Position numbers and translations under genes: made by a program. The notes under the pieces were generated by a model. That model was not told the DNA's origin and made no database searches. It worked only from the letters and a program-made list of their open reading frames with translations. Positions 6,035-14,492 of a stretch of 15,075 bases of DNA are shown piece after piece; the first letter of the stretch is position 1; each line of letters starts with the position of its first letter. This DNA comes from CAADGY01 sp900696665 (GTDB lineage: Bacteria; Acidobacteriota; Terriglobia; Bryobacterales; Bryobacteraceae): positions 1 to 15,075 of the forward strand of contig JAPSFM010000119.1 of the NCBI GenBank assembly GCA_035063885.1, in the 5' to 3' direction.

Positions 6035-6718
6035 TCAGGACCGGACGCTCTGCGGAACCCGTTCGGAATAGCCGTGACTCACGCCGCCAGGCACCAGGTC
6101 TCTCAAGTCGTCAATCCAGTAGTCCGGTTCCCATTTCGCGATTTCGCCAGGATCTCCGTACCCGTAACGAACCGCGCATGTTTTTACACCGGCGCGCCGC
6201 CCGGCTTCCATATCCGCGCTCGAATCGCCCACCATCAGGCAATCCCGAGCATCTTCGCCGAGTGATTCCAGAGCCTTCAAAATAACGTCCGGCTCCGGCT
6301 TCGCGGGAAAACCGTCGGTTCCCTGGACATGATCGAAATGATCGATCAGCCCGAACATCTCGAGTACGCGCTTCGTGGTGGGAGTACCCTTCGTGGTGGC
6401 GGTGGATTTTTTGCCAGGCAGAGCCTCAAGCGCCTCTTTCACCCCTGGATACAGTTGCGTCATACGATGCCCGCGCGTGGGATAGATGCTCCGGTAATCG
6501 CTGATCAGATCCTGGATCTGTTCGGAGGTATAGTGCGGGAAGACATCCTGAAAAAAATCGATGAGGTGCCGCCCGATGTAGCGGCGCAAAAATGCCTCTT
6601 CAAGATCGTTCCGGTCTGTCTTGGACAGTGCCGCGCGAATCGCTCCACAAATATCGGGTGCGGAATCGAGCAAAGTGCCATCGACGTCGAACAGGTAGAC
6701 TGGGAAGGCCGGAATCAC
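6035..6718 (-). CDS. HAD-family phosphatase, phosphoglycolate-phosphatase-like
   Basis: A 227-residue HAD hydrolase of the Gph/PGMB type, expected to remove phosphate from a small phosphorylated metabolite in the cytoplasm. Motif I is FDVDGTLLDS (D11 nucleophile, D13 acid/base). A small alpha-helical C1 cap follows (about residues 18-88). Motif II is the threonine in the TATTKGT stretch, motif III the lysine in FPAKPEPD, and motif IV GDSSADMEAGRRAG. The substrate cannot be read from sequence; 2-phosphoglycolate is the best-known one for close relatives. The start is GTG, overlapping the ftsH stop by four bases (GTGA), so translation is likely coupled to ftsH. Confidence 0.85.
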   Translation of the reverse strand: MIPAFPVYLFDVDGTLLDSAPDICGAIRAALSKTDRNDLEEAFLRRYIGRHLIDFFQDVFPHYTSEQIQDLISDYRSIYPTRGHRMTQLYPGVKEALEALPGKKSTATTKGTPTTKRVLEMFGLIDHFDHVQGTDGFPAKPEPDVILKALESLGEDARDCLMVGDSSADMEAGRRAGVKTCAVRYGYGDPGEIAKWEPDYWIDDLRDLVPGGVSHGYSERVPQSVRS

Positions 6719-8628
6719 GCCGGCTGCGGCCGCTCCCCACCGATTCCCGGAACACGCCCTTCCGGCCGCAACACGTGCTGTGTGTCACTGTCGCCGCTTG
6801 CCGGCGTCTTGGGAGTCCCAGCGATTTCAGGGAGAGGTTGCGCACCTTCTATCAACTGTTTGACCTCAGTGCCATCCAGCACTTCCCGCTCAAGCAGCGC
6901 TTCCGCGATGCGGACCATGGCATCCGAGTAGTCTTCGATGATCTTCCGCGCCCTCTGGTAGGCCGAATCAACCATCTTGCGAACCTGCTCATCAATCCGG
7001 ATCGCGGTTTCCTCGCTGTAGTCGCGATGCTGGGCGATTTCCCTGCCAAGAAAAATCTGCTCTTCCTTCTTGCCGAAACTAAGCGGCCCCAAATCGCTCA
7101 TGCCCCACTCGCAGACCATCTTACGCGCGAGATCCGTCGCCCGTTCAATATCGTTGCCGGCGCCGGTCGTGATGTGGTGCATGAAGATCTCTTCCGCGAT
7201 ACGGCCGGCCATCAGGATAGTAAGCTGCGCTTCCAGATAGTCCCGCGTGTAGGAATGCTTGTCATCGATCGGCAGTTGCATCGTCAGGCCAAGGGCCATT
7301 CCGCGCGGAATAATAGTGACCTTGTGGAGCGGGTCGGCATGCGGGGTTATGGCTGCGACCAAAGCGTGGCCGGCCTCATGATAGGCGGTGTTGCGCTTCT
7401 CTTCTTCGCTGATGATGAGGGATTTCCGCTCCACGCCCATCATCACCTTATCTTTGGCTACTTCAAAGTCATATTGCGTCACGACTTTGCGATTCTGCCG
7501 CGCCGCGACCAAGGCCGCTTCATTCACAAGATTGGCGAGGTCGGCCCCGGCGAAACCGGGTGTTCCGCGCGCTATTACACTCAAGTCGATATCGTCCGCC
7601 AGCGGGGTCTTCTTGGTGTGTACCCGGAGAATCTGCTCTCTGCCTTTAAGATCCGGCCGGCCCACAACCACACGGCGATCGAAACGTCCCGGCCGTAACA
7701 GTGCGGGATCCAGCACATCCGGGCGGTTGGTCGCCGCTACCAGGATCACACCCTCATTCGATTCGAACCCATCCATTTCGACCAGCAGTTGGTTTAGTGT
7801 CTGTTCCCGCTCATCGTGGCCCCCGCCCAACCCGGCGCCACGATGACGGCCGACGGCGTCAATCTCGTCGATGAAGATAATGCAGGGCGCATTCTTTTTG
7901 CCTTGTTCGAACAAGTCACGGACGCGGCTCGCGCCGACGCCAACGAACATTTCTACGAAATCCGAACCGGAAATGGAGAAGAACGGGACATTGGCTTCAC
8001 CTGCTATGGCGCGAGCCAGCAGCGTCTTGCCTGTCCCGGGAGGTCCGATCAACAGAACTCCTTTCGGAATTCGTCCACCGAGCTTCTGGAATTTCTGCGG
8101 CTCCCGCAGAAATTCAATGATCTCCTGAAGTTCTTCTTTCGCCTCTTCTACGCCAGCGACATCTTTGAATGTCACCTTCTTTTGCTGACTGGAATGGAGT
8201 CTCGCCCGGCTCTTTCCGAAGCTGAGAGCTTTGTTGCCGCCGCTCTGCATCTGACGCATCATAAAGATCCAGAACGCCAGCAACAACACGAAGGGAATGG
8301 CGTTAATAAGAATCGAGACCCAGTTTCCCGAACTCGTCTCCTTTACTTCGATGTTGACGCCTTTTTCCCGCAAGTTCTTGTAAAGCTCGGGATAGTTCGT
8401 CGGAATCGTCGTCTTCAACCCGGTCCCGTCTTCTTTGAACGTACCTTGTACGTCATTGCCGCTGATGATGACAGACTTCACTCTTCCGGCGTCCACTTCG
8501 TTCATAAACTGCGTGAACGAGAGAGATTGCTGTTTTCGGGTACTGCCTGTACGAACCACGGCCCATAGCATGACCGCGACGCAGATCAGAACTACCCAAA
8601 AAACGGCTGTTTTAATGTTCGAATTCAT
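6715..8628 (-). CDS. ftsH: ATP-dependent zinc metalloprotease FtsH
   Basis: A membrane-bound hexameric AAA+ protease that extracts and degrades membrane and short-lived soluble proteins. At 637 residues it has the usual length. One membrane segment lies at about 7-25 and a second at about 105-125, with a periplasmic domain between. The AAA+ module has Walker A GPPGTGKT (195-202), Walker B IIFIDE (250-255) and the second region of homology ATNRPDVLDPALLRPGRFDR. The protease has the zinc motif HEAGH (417-421) and the third ligand D493 in GAGNDIERAT. GGAG lies just before the ATG at 8628. The tail after about residue 600 is rich in Pro, Gly and Ser and probably disordered. It follows tilS by 97 bases, a common bacterial order. 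Confidence 0.97.
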   Translation of the reverse strand: MNSNIKTAVFWVVLICVAVMLWAVVRTGSTRKQQSLSFTQFMNEVDAGRVKSVIISGNDVQGTFKEDGTGLKTTIPTNYPELYKNLREKGVNIEVKETSSGNWVSILINAIPFVLLLAFWIFMMRQMQSGGNKALSFGKSRARLHSSQQKKVTFKDVAGVEEAKEELQEIIEFLREPQKFQKLGGRIPKGVLLIGPPGTGKTLLARAIAGEANVPFFSISGSDFVEMFVGVGASRVRDLFEQGKKNAPCIIFIDEIDAVGRHRGAGLGGGHDEREQTLNQLLVEMDGFESNEGVILVAATNRPDVLDPALLRPGRFDRRVVVGRPDLKGREQILRVHTKKTPLADDIDLSVIARGTPGFAGADLANLVNEAALVAARQNRKVVTQYDFEVAKDKVMMGVERKSLIISEEEKRNTAYHEAGHALVAAITPHADPLHKVTIIPRGMALGLTMQLPIDDKHSYTRDYLEAQLTILMAGRIAEEIFMHHITTGAGNDIERATDLARKMVCEWGMSDLGPLSFGKKEEQIFLGREIAQHRDYSEETAIRIDEQVRKMVDSAYQRARKIIEDYSDAMVRIAEALLEREVLDGTEVKQLIEGAQPLPEIAGTPKTPASGDSDTQHVLRPEGRVPGIGGERPQPA

Positions 8629-8725
8629 GACAACTCCTGCCGGAAAACCTGGCGAGGCCCTGTAAGGTTAATCCTCTGAGTATTAAGACGTGGAAATGAG
8701 GCGATTTGATTCACGGTGAACACAA

Positions 8726-10117
8726 TCAAATTTGTTCGCAGATTCGCAGTACGGTGCGAGTGGTCTCGCGGGCGGCAAACTGCTCTGCTGCTCCAAATCG
8801 TCCAACCCAAACGAGAGTCCCCGTCGCGGTAGTCATTACGGGCCAGTGGCGTCGCTCCCACAAAGGAACTCTTCTCTCCTGGAACAGAAACTTAACTTTC
8901 TCTTCCCTGGTTTGCCCGGCCAGCCGGATTCTATCTCCCGGCCTCCAGTTTCGTATTTCCAGCCCGCCCGAAAGCTTACTCCAATCCAAATGAAATACTA
9001 TTCCATTATACCTGGAAGTCGAACTACTCTCTTGATTTTCCGCCTGCGGGTCGAAAAGCTCCAACCGCAATTTTTCTCCCCCTCCCGGCAGAACCACCTC
9101 GCCCGGAACGTTCACATTCAAATGATAGCCCTGATGCTCGCGAGCGTAACTGCCGCCTGGAGCGAGCCGAACCCAGTCAAAGGACCGGAAAACATCAAGT
9201 CCGGTAATTTGTAGCCTCCCATCACCCTCCCGCGCTTCGGCAAGGCGCAAGATTCCGTCGATATGATCGAAGTCAACACCCAGGAGGTTTCCTTTTACCA
9301 TTTCTACGGCCCTCCGGATCAAACGGCGCCGGATAGCCGGCGGGTGAGCCTCCAGGCTTCCGGTCTTGAACAGGACCGCCGGGGGTTTTGATAGAATCAC
9401 CGCACCCTCCAGGGGCCGGATCAGGGCTTCCCAGTAGGCTTCATCTTCCTGTGCCAGAGTAGCGATTTGCGCCAGCGTTTCCATAATTTGAGGGTTCCAC
9501 TCACGGCCAAGGTAGGGGAGCAGTTCGTGCCGGATCCGGTTACGCGCAAACCGGGTGTGGCGATTCGTCGCATCTTCACGCCACTCGAGTCCTCGTTCTT
9601 TCAAATACGCGAGAATCCGGTCGCGCGGAAGCTCAATCAGCGGCCGCACGAAACCGTTGGATGTTACCGGACGCACCCCGGCCAATCCCGTGGTTCCGGC
9701 TCCCCGCAACAGGCGGAACAGCACGGTTTCCGCCTGATCCGATCGGGTGTGTCCAAGTGCGATCCGGTCCACGACGCCATCGCTTATCAGTGCTGTGAAG
9801 AACTCGATCCGGGCCTCGCGCGCGCTCTGCTCCAAATTGCGGGTGGCGGCGGAAAGTTTGACGGCTTTCAAATGAAAGGGAAATCCGAGTTGTGCAGCTA
9901 GTTTCCGGACGAACTCGGCATCCTGGCGGGAAGCCTCCGCCCGAATGCCATGATCCAGGTGGAGGACGTGCAAACGCAAATTCCAGCGCGGGGCGAGTTC
10001 TCTTAAAACATCCAACAGACACACCGAATCGGCGCCGCCGGAAACGGCGATCCCGGCCTTTTGGCCGGGTTCAAACATCAAATAACGTATAATGGTTGCG
10101 GCAACCAGATCGAGCAC
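8726..10117 (-). CDS. tilS: tRNA(Ile)-lysidine synthase
   Basis: TilS attaches lysine to C34 of tRNA-Ile with anticodon CAU, so that it reads AUA and is charged with isoleucine; it is normally essential. The 463-residue protein has the N-type ATP pyrophosphatase P-loop SGGADS (26-31), the LDHGIR block, LGHTRSDQAETVLFRLLRG and later GLAGVRP, all typical of the catalytic domain. The C-terminal TilS domain is present (EIRNWRPGDRIRLAG, then VKFLFQERRVPLWER and WPV). The GTG start at 10117 is preceded by GGAGAG at a good distance. tilS leads the minus-strand cluster tilS-ftsH-HAD and is divergent from gnd. Confidence 0.95.
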   Translation of the reverse strand: MLDLVAATIIRYLMFEPGQKAGIAVSGGADSVCLLDVLRELAPRWNLRLHVLHLDHGIRAEASRQDAEFVRKLAAQLGFPFHLKAVKLSAATRNLEQSAREARIEFFTALISDGVVDRIALGHTRSDQAETVLFRLLRGAGTTGLAGVRPVTSNGFVRPLIELPRDRILAYLKERGLEWREDATNRHTRFARNRIRHELLPYLGREWNPQIMETLAQIATLAQEDEAYWEALIRPLEGAVILSKPPAVLFKTGSLEAHPPAIRRRLIRRAVEMVKGNLLGVDFDHIDGILRLAEAREGDGRLQITGLDVFRSFDWVRLAPGGSYAREHQGYHLNVNVPGEVVLPGGGEKLRLELFDPQAENQESSSTSRYNGIVFHLDWSKLSGGLEIRNWRPGDRIRLAGQTREEKVKFLFQERRVPLWERRHWPVMTTATGTLVWVGRFGAAEQFAARETTRTVLRICEQI

Positions 10118-10234
10118 ATCGCTCTCCGATATCTATTTTAAGTCTCGGATTTCAGCGTAATCCGCACGAACGCCGAATCTGAGCCGCAACGCAGCGATCC
10201 GGGGCCCCCGTCAGTCTATATTCAGGAGATTCGC
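10118..10234. promoter_or_regulatory. divergent tilS/gnd intergenic region
   Basis: These 117 bases must hold the promoters of two divergent clusters. On the minus strand TAAAAT (10135-10140) is a possible -10 for tilS, without a good -35. On the plus strand AGGAG (10221-10225) is the gnd ribosome binding site. No clear sigma70 pair for gnd could be found; the TATATT directly before the ribosome binding site is too close to serve. Confidence 0.35.
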
Positions 10235-11650
10235 ATGACGCACTACAGCATCGGCGTGATCGGTTTAGGAGTTATGGGTCAAAATCTGGCTCTCAACATC
10301 GAGAGCCGCGGCTTCCCGGTCGCCGGCTTCGATCTTGACAAGGCGCAGTCCCAAGCTGCCGCGAAAAAGTGGGAAGGGCATCCGGCGATGACGACCACAT
10401 CTTCGCTAAAGGAACTGGTGGACGTGCTCGAGACGCCGCGGAAGATTCTCATCATGGTTCCGGCTGGAAAACCGGTCGATTCCGTCATCGAAGATCTCAA
10501 GCCGCTGTTGAGCAAAGACGACATTCTGATTGATGGTGGAAACTCGTTCTTCCAGGACACGGACCGGCGCGGCAAGGATCTGGAGTCTATGGGCATTCGC
10601 TACATCGGAACGGGCGTGAGCGGCGGGGAAGAAGGAGCATTGCACGGCCCCGCGCTGATGCCGGGCGGACAGGAGTCCGCCTATAAGCTGGTGGAGCCGG
10701 TTCTGACGGCCATCGCGGCGAAGGTGAATGGGGATGCGTGCTCCGGCTATATCGGCAAGGGCGGGGCGGGGCATTACGTCAAGATGGTGCACAACGGCAT
10801 CGAGTACGGCATCATGCAACTGCTGTGCGAGGTTTACGACATTATGAAGTCGGGCCTCGGCATGAAAGCACCGGAGATGCACGAGGTTTTTGCCGCTTGG
10901 AATGAGGGCGAGCTCAACTCCTACCTGGTTGAGATCACCGCTGCCGTGCTGGCCAAAACCGACCCGGAGACGAATCAGCCGATTGTGGACGTCATTCTCG
11001 ACCGTGCGGGACAAAAGGGAACCGGGAAGTGGACCTCGCAAAACGCGCTCGACCTCGGCGTGGCGATCCCGACGATTAACGCGGCGCTGGAAGGGCGCAT
11101 TCTTTCCGCTTTCAAGGAAGAACGTGCGGCGGCATCGAAGATTCTGACCGGTCCGAAGGTTTCTTTCGCCGGCGACAGGAACGCGCTGCTGGGGCAACTT
11201 CGGAACGCGCTGCGGCTTTCCGTGCTCACCTGTTACGCGCAAGGTTTCGCGCTGATGCGCGAAGCTTCCAAAGAGTACGTTTATCATCTGGATTTCACGG
11301 AAATTGCGCGCATCTGGAGGGGCGGTTGCATCATTCGCGCTAAGGTGCTCGACGACATTCGCGGTATCTTTACGAAAAATCCCGGGATTGCAAACCTCTT
11401 GATAGCGGAACCCTTCAGCGGCATTGTGAACGAGCTGGCCGGCGATCTTCGGTCCGTGATAGGCACAGCGACGCGGCTTGGCGTGCCTTGTCTTGCAATG
11501 TGCGCTTCCCTTGGCTATATCGATAGTTACCGGAACGAACGCCTTCCCGCCAATCTTCTTCAGGCGCAACGGGATTATTTTGGGGCGCACACCTATGAGC
11601 GCGTCGATAAGCCGCGTGGCCAGAAGTTCCATACCGAGTGGTTATCCTAA
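10235..11650 (+). CDS. gnd: 6-phosphogluconate dehydrogenase, decarboxylating
   Basis: Converts 6-phosphogluconate to ribulose 5-phosphate and CO2 with reduction of NADP+, the third step of the oxidative pentose phosphate pathway. At 471 residues it is the long homodimeric form. It shows the Rossmann fingerprint GVIGLGVMG (7-15), the substrate motif GVSGGEEGALHGPALMPGG (127-145), the catalytic K183 and E190 in VKMVHNGIEYG, and the C-terminal helical region with GTGKWTSQNALDLG and ARIWRGGCIIRA. AGGAG stands nine bases before the ATG. It is the first gene of the plus-strand metabolic cluster, 45 bases ahead of the phosphofructokinase gene, so a shared transcript is likely. Confidence 0.96.
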   Translation: MTHYSIGVIGLGVMGQNLALNIESRGFPVAGFDLDKAQSQAAAKKWEGHPAMTTTSSLKELVDVLETPRKILIMVPAGKPVDSVIEDLKPLLSKDDILIDGGNSFFQDTDRRGKDLESMGIRYIGTGVSGGEEGALHGPALMPGGQESAYKLVEPVLTAIAAKVNGDACSGYIGKGGAGHYVKMVHNGIEYGIMQLLCEVYDIMKSGLGMKAPEMHEVFAAWNEGELNSYLVEITAAVLAKTDPETNQPIVDVILDRAGQKGTGKWTSQNALDLGVAIPTINAALEGRILSAFKEERAAASKILTGPKVSFAGDRNALLGQLRNALRLSVLTCYAQGFALMREASKEYVYHLDFTEIARIWRGGCIIRAKVLDDIRGIFTKNPGIANLLIAEPFSGIVNELAGDLRSVIGTATRLGVPCLAMCASLGYIDSYRNERLPANLLQAQRDYFGAHTYERVDKPRGQKFHTEWLS

Positions 11651-11695
11651 TCTCGGCTCCGGCGATGCAGCCGGCGCCAGGAGTGTATTCAAAAA

Positions 11696-13003
11696 ATGGC
11701 GGCTAATAACAATGTAGTGGTTGCGCAGTCGGGAGGGCCCTCGCCGGTCATCAATAACTCACTGCGTGGAATCATCGAAACCTGCCAGATGTTCCCGGAG
11801 AAATTCGGAAAAATCTACGGAGGCTGGCATGGCATCGAAGGAATACTGAAAGAGGAGCTGATCGATCTCTCCGCGCAGTCCCGCGAGGAGATCAGCCTGC
11901 TGCGAACGACTCCGGCGGCAGGCTCTATCGGAACCTGCCGGTACAAGCTGAAGAAGAACCAGCAAGAGGATTTCGAGCGCACCGTCGAAGTCTTCAAGGC
12001 GCACAACGTTGGCTACTTCTTCTATATCGGTGGCAACGACTCCATGGACACCGCTCACAAGGTGGCGAATCTTGCGCACGAACGCGGCCTGGAGCTTGTG
12101 GGCGTCGGTGTGTCGAAGACCATCGACAACGACGTCGGCGATTCCGAATTCAAGCTGATCGATCACACGCCCGGCTATGGCAGCGTCGCACGCTACTGGG
12201 CTTACAACGTGCAAAACGCCAACGAAGAAAACATGGGATCATCGCCTGCGGATCCGGTCCTGGTGATACAGGTGATGGGACGTAAGATCGGCTTCATCCC
12301 GGCCGCGGCCCGGCTGGCCGATCCGCAACGCGAGATGCCCCTTCAGATTTACATGCCGGAATCGGGCGTCAGCCTTGCGGAATTGACCGATAACGTGAAC
12401 GACGAGCTGAAGCGAAGCGGCCGCTGCATCATCGTGATCAGTGAAGGTTTCGATGCCGGTGACCTCGGGGAGTTGAAGGATGCCTTCGGGCATACGAGCT
12501 TCAGCTCCAGCATATTCACCGCGCAGCAGATTGTTGTGAACCATCTGAATAAATCCGGTTTGAAGGCCAGAGGTGCGGCGCGCGGCCAAACGGCCGGGAC
12601 CGACCAGCGCGACACGATGATCTACGCCTCCACAGTCGATTTGGACGAGGCTTATAAAATCGGCCAGAACGCGGTCGTGATTGCCATGGAACATGGTTCC
12701 GGATATATGTCCACGCTGCTGCGCCGGCCGGGCATTATCTACGGCGTCGATTACGACAAGGTTCCTCTCGAGCAGGTGGCTAACTCCGAGCGCCAGTTTC
12801 CGAAACAGTGGATTGCGCCGAACCGCATCGACGTGACGGACGATTTCGTGCGTTACGCACGCCCGCTGGTGGGAGAAGACTGGGTGAGCGTTCCGGTTGT
12901 GAACGGCGTTCAACGGTACGCGAGAATTCAGAAAATTTTCGCCGGGAAGAAATTGCCTGAGTACATCCCACAGGGGCACCGGCCCAAGGCAGCGGCTCAA
13001 TAA
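11696..13003 (+). CDS. pfp: PPi-dependent-type 6-phosphofructokinase
   Basis: Phosphorylates fructose 6-phosphate to fructose 1,6-bisphosphate. The residues point to pyrophosphate as donor: GGND (112-115) has Asp where ATP enzymes have Gly (E. coli 104), and KTIDND (141-146) has Lys where ATP enzymes have Gly (E. coli 124). These two changes mark PPi enzymes, which are reversible and, in several bacteria, also act on sedoheptulose 7-phosphate. Other blocks are QSGGPSPVIN near the start, PGYGSVARY and MGRKIGFIPAAARLA (194-208). At 435 residues it is longer than the 320-residue ATP type. The ATG has AGGAG 12 bases upstream, a slightly long spacing. Donor use is inferred from residues, not shown. 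Confidence 0.9.
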   Translation: MAANNNVVVAQSGGPSPVINNSLRGIIETCQMFPEKFGKIYGGWHGIEGILKEELIDLSAQSREEISLLRTTPAAGSIGTCRYKLKKNQQEDFERTVEVFKAHNVGYFFYIGGNDSMDTAHKVANLAHERGLELVGVGVSKTIDNDVGDSEFKLIDHTPGYGSVARYWAYNVQNANEENMGSSPADPVLVIQVMGRKIGFIPAAARLADPQREMPLQIYMPESGVSLAELTDNVNDELKRSGRCIIVISEGFDAGDLGELKDAFGHTSFSSSIFTAQQIVVNHLNKSGLKARGAARGQTAGTDQRDTMIYASTVDLDEAYKIGQNAVVIAMEHGSGYMSTLLRRPGIIYGVDYDKVPLEQVANSERQFPKQWIAPNRIDVTDDFVRYARPLVGEDWVSVPVVNGVQRYARIQKIFAGKKLPEYIPQGHRPKAAAQ

Positions 13004-13020
13004 GCATCAGGAGACAGTTG

Positions 13021-13908
13021 ATGTCAGACCCTCAAGCACAATTGAAGAATTTTCAAAAAAAACACGATTTCCTTATTGCCATTGATTCGGATGGCTGTGC
13101 GTTCGACACGATGGAGATCAAGCACAAAGAGTGCTTCATCCCCAATATCGTCAAATACTGGAATTTGCAGCCCGTTTCCAAGTATGCGCGCGCCGCGGCC
13201 GAGTTCGTGAATCTTTATTCGAAATGGAGAGGCATCAACCGCTTTCCCGCGCTGACTATGGTGTTCGACCTGTTGAAGGAATGGCCGGATGTACAGAAAC
13301 GCCACGCCTCGATTCCCGAAGCTCAGCCAGTGCGGGACTGGATCAAACGGGAAACGAAACTCGGCAATCCGGCGTTGAAGGCCGAAGTCGGGAGAGACGG
13401 CGATCCGGTGATGAAGCAGGCGCTGGAATGGAGCGAAGCGGTGAATCGTACGATTGCCGATATCGTCCACGACGTGCCACCGTTTCCGTTCGTGCGGGAA
13501 AGCCTGGAGAAGATCTCGGAATGGGCCGACGTGCTGGTGTGTTCGGCGACTCCGGGCGAGGCCCTTGTGCGTGAGTGGCAGGAGCACGGTATCCACGTGT
13601 TCGTGGGCTGTATTGCCGGCCAGGAGATGGGCAGCAAGAAGGAGCACATCGCACTCGCGAACGGCGGCCGGTACGATGCCGGCAAGATCCTCATGATCGG
13701 GGACGCGCCGGGCGATTTCAAAGCGGCACAGGGGAATATGGCACGGTTTTTCCCCATCAATCCCGGCCACGAAGACGATTCCTGGGAGCTCTTTTTCAAA
13801 GAAGCTGCTGAAAAGTTCCGCGATGGCGCCTACACGCCGGAATATGAAGGTAAACTCATTGCCGAGTTCGACAAGCTTCTTCCGGAGCTTCCTCCATGGA
13901 AAAAATAA
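13021..13908 (+). CDS. HAD-superfamily hydrolase of unknown substrate
   Basis: A 295-residue HAD enzyme. Motif I is IDSDGCAFDT (D22 nucleophile, D24 acid/base), motif II the serine in VCSATPG (S175), motif III a lysine near 206-207 (GSKKEH) and motif IV GDAPGD (D228, D232), so it should be an active phosphatase. About 140 residues between motifs I and II form an unusually large, probably helical cap, with WRGINRFPALTMVFDLL as its most striking part. I know no characterised member with this cap. The ATG at 13021 is chosen over the TTG at 13018 because AGGAG is well spaced. It lies 17 bases after the phosphofructokinase gene and overlaps the next gene by 13 bases, so its substrate is likely a sugar phosphate of the same pathway. 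Confidence 0.85.
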   Translation: MSDPQAQLKNFQKKHDFLIAIDSDGCAFDTMEIKHKECFIPNIVKYWNLQPVSKYARAAAEFVNLYSKWRGINRFPALTMVFDLLKEWPDVQKRHASIPEAQPVRDWIKRETKLGNPALKAEVGRDGDPVMKQALEWSEAVNRTIADIVHDVPPFPFVRESLEKISEWADVLVCSATPGEALVREWQEHGIHVFVGCIAGQEMGSKKEHIALANGGRYDAGKILMIGDAPGDFKAAQGNMARFFPINPGHEDDSWELFFKEAAEKFRDGAYTPEYEGKLIAEFDKLLPELPPWKK

Positions 13909-14492
13909 CGGCAGGTAACCGGAACGAGGAGGCTGTCGGGGCCGACGGCCTCCCCGCTTCTCTCATCGAAAAGGCCTCCAAGATACGCCTGCTTCTAATG
14001 GACGTGGACGGCGTGCTGACGGATGGCAAGCTGTACAACGTTCCGGACGCCAGCGGGAAAATGGTGGAGACCAAGGCGTTCGACTCGCAGGACGGGATTG
14101 CACTCCAATGGTTGAGTTGGCATGGTATCAAGGCGGGCCTCATCAGCGGGCGGACTTCGCCGGCGACCGTCGAGCGGGCACGGCAGTGCAAGTTCGCTTA
14201 CGTTTATCAGGGTCATATTGAGAAGATCCCTATTCTCGACGAGATCGCGGCGGACTGCAATTTGAGCCGGGATCAAATGGCATATATCGGCGACGACTTC
14301 ACAGATGTCGTCGTAATGCGGCGTGTGAGCCTGGCTATAGCAACCGCCAATGCCAGACCGGAAGTAAAGCGTTCCGCCCATTACGTAACTACGGAGCCCG
14401 GCGGCCGGGGGGCGGTTCGCGAGGTTATCGAGTTGCTCCTTAAAGCCCAGGGGCACTGGCCCGGGCTGTTGAAGAGATACGAAATCGACTGA
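13896..14492 (+). CDS. KdsC-like HAD phosphatase
   Basis: A 198-residue member of the C0 (cap-less) HAD phosphatases that includes 3-deoxy-D-manno-octulosonate 8-phosphate phosphatase, which makes KDO for lipopolysaccharide. Motif I is LLMDVDGVLTDG (D36, D38), motif II ISGRTS (S84), motif III K110 in HIEKIPIL and motif IV GDDFTD (D133, D137). AFDSQDGIALQWL is also typical of KdsC, which is a tetramer. It has about 30 extra residues before the core. The start overlaps the preceding gene by 13 bases. No kdsA, kdsB or kdsD is in view, so the KDO assignment is not certain; another sugar or acylneuraminate phosphate is possible. Confidence 0.82.
   Translation: MEKITAGNRNEEAVGADGLPASLIEKASKIRLLLMDVDGVLTDGKLYNVPDASGKMVETKAFDSQDGIALQWLSWHGIKAGLISGRTSPATVERARQCKFAYVYQGHIEKIPILDEIAADCNLSRDQMAYIGDDFTDVVVMRRVSLAIATANARPEVKRSAHYVTTEPGGRGAVREVIELLLKAQGHWPGLLKRYEID

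Noticed and set aside
6592..7698. long plus-strand open frame of 368 codons
   Set aside because: It is antisense to ftsH and the HAD gene; FtsH is fully conserved on the minus strand and the plus-strand product resembles nothing.
10406..11632. 408-codon minus-strand open frame
   Set aside because: It is the antisense of gnd, a common effect in GC-rich genes; 6-phosphogluconate dehydrogenase motifs on the plus strand are complete.
11651..11695. short hairpin CCGGC-GATGCA-GCCGG between gnd and the phosphofructokinase gene
   Set aside because: Five pairs only and no T-run; not convincing as a terminator or riboswitch, and the next ribosome binding site follows directly.
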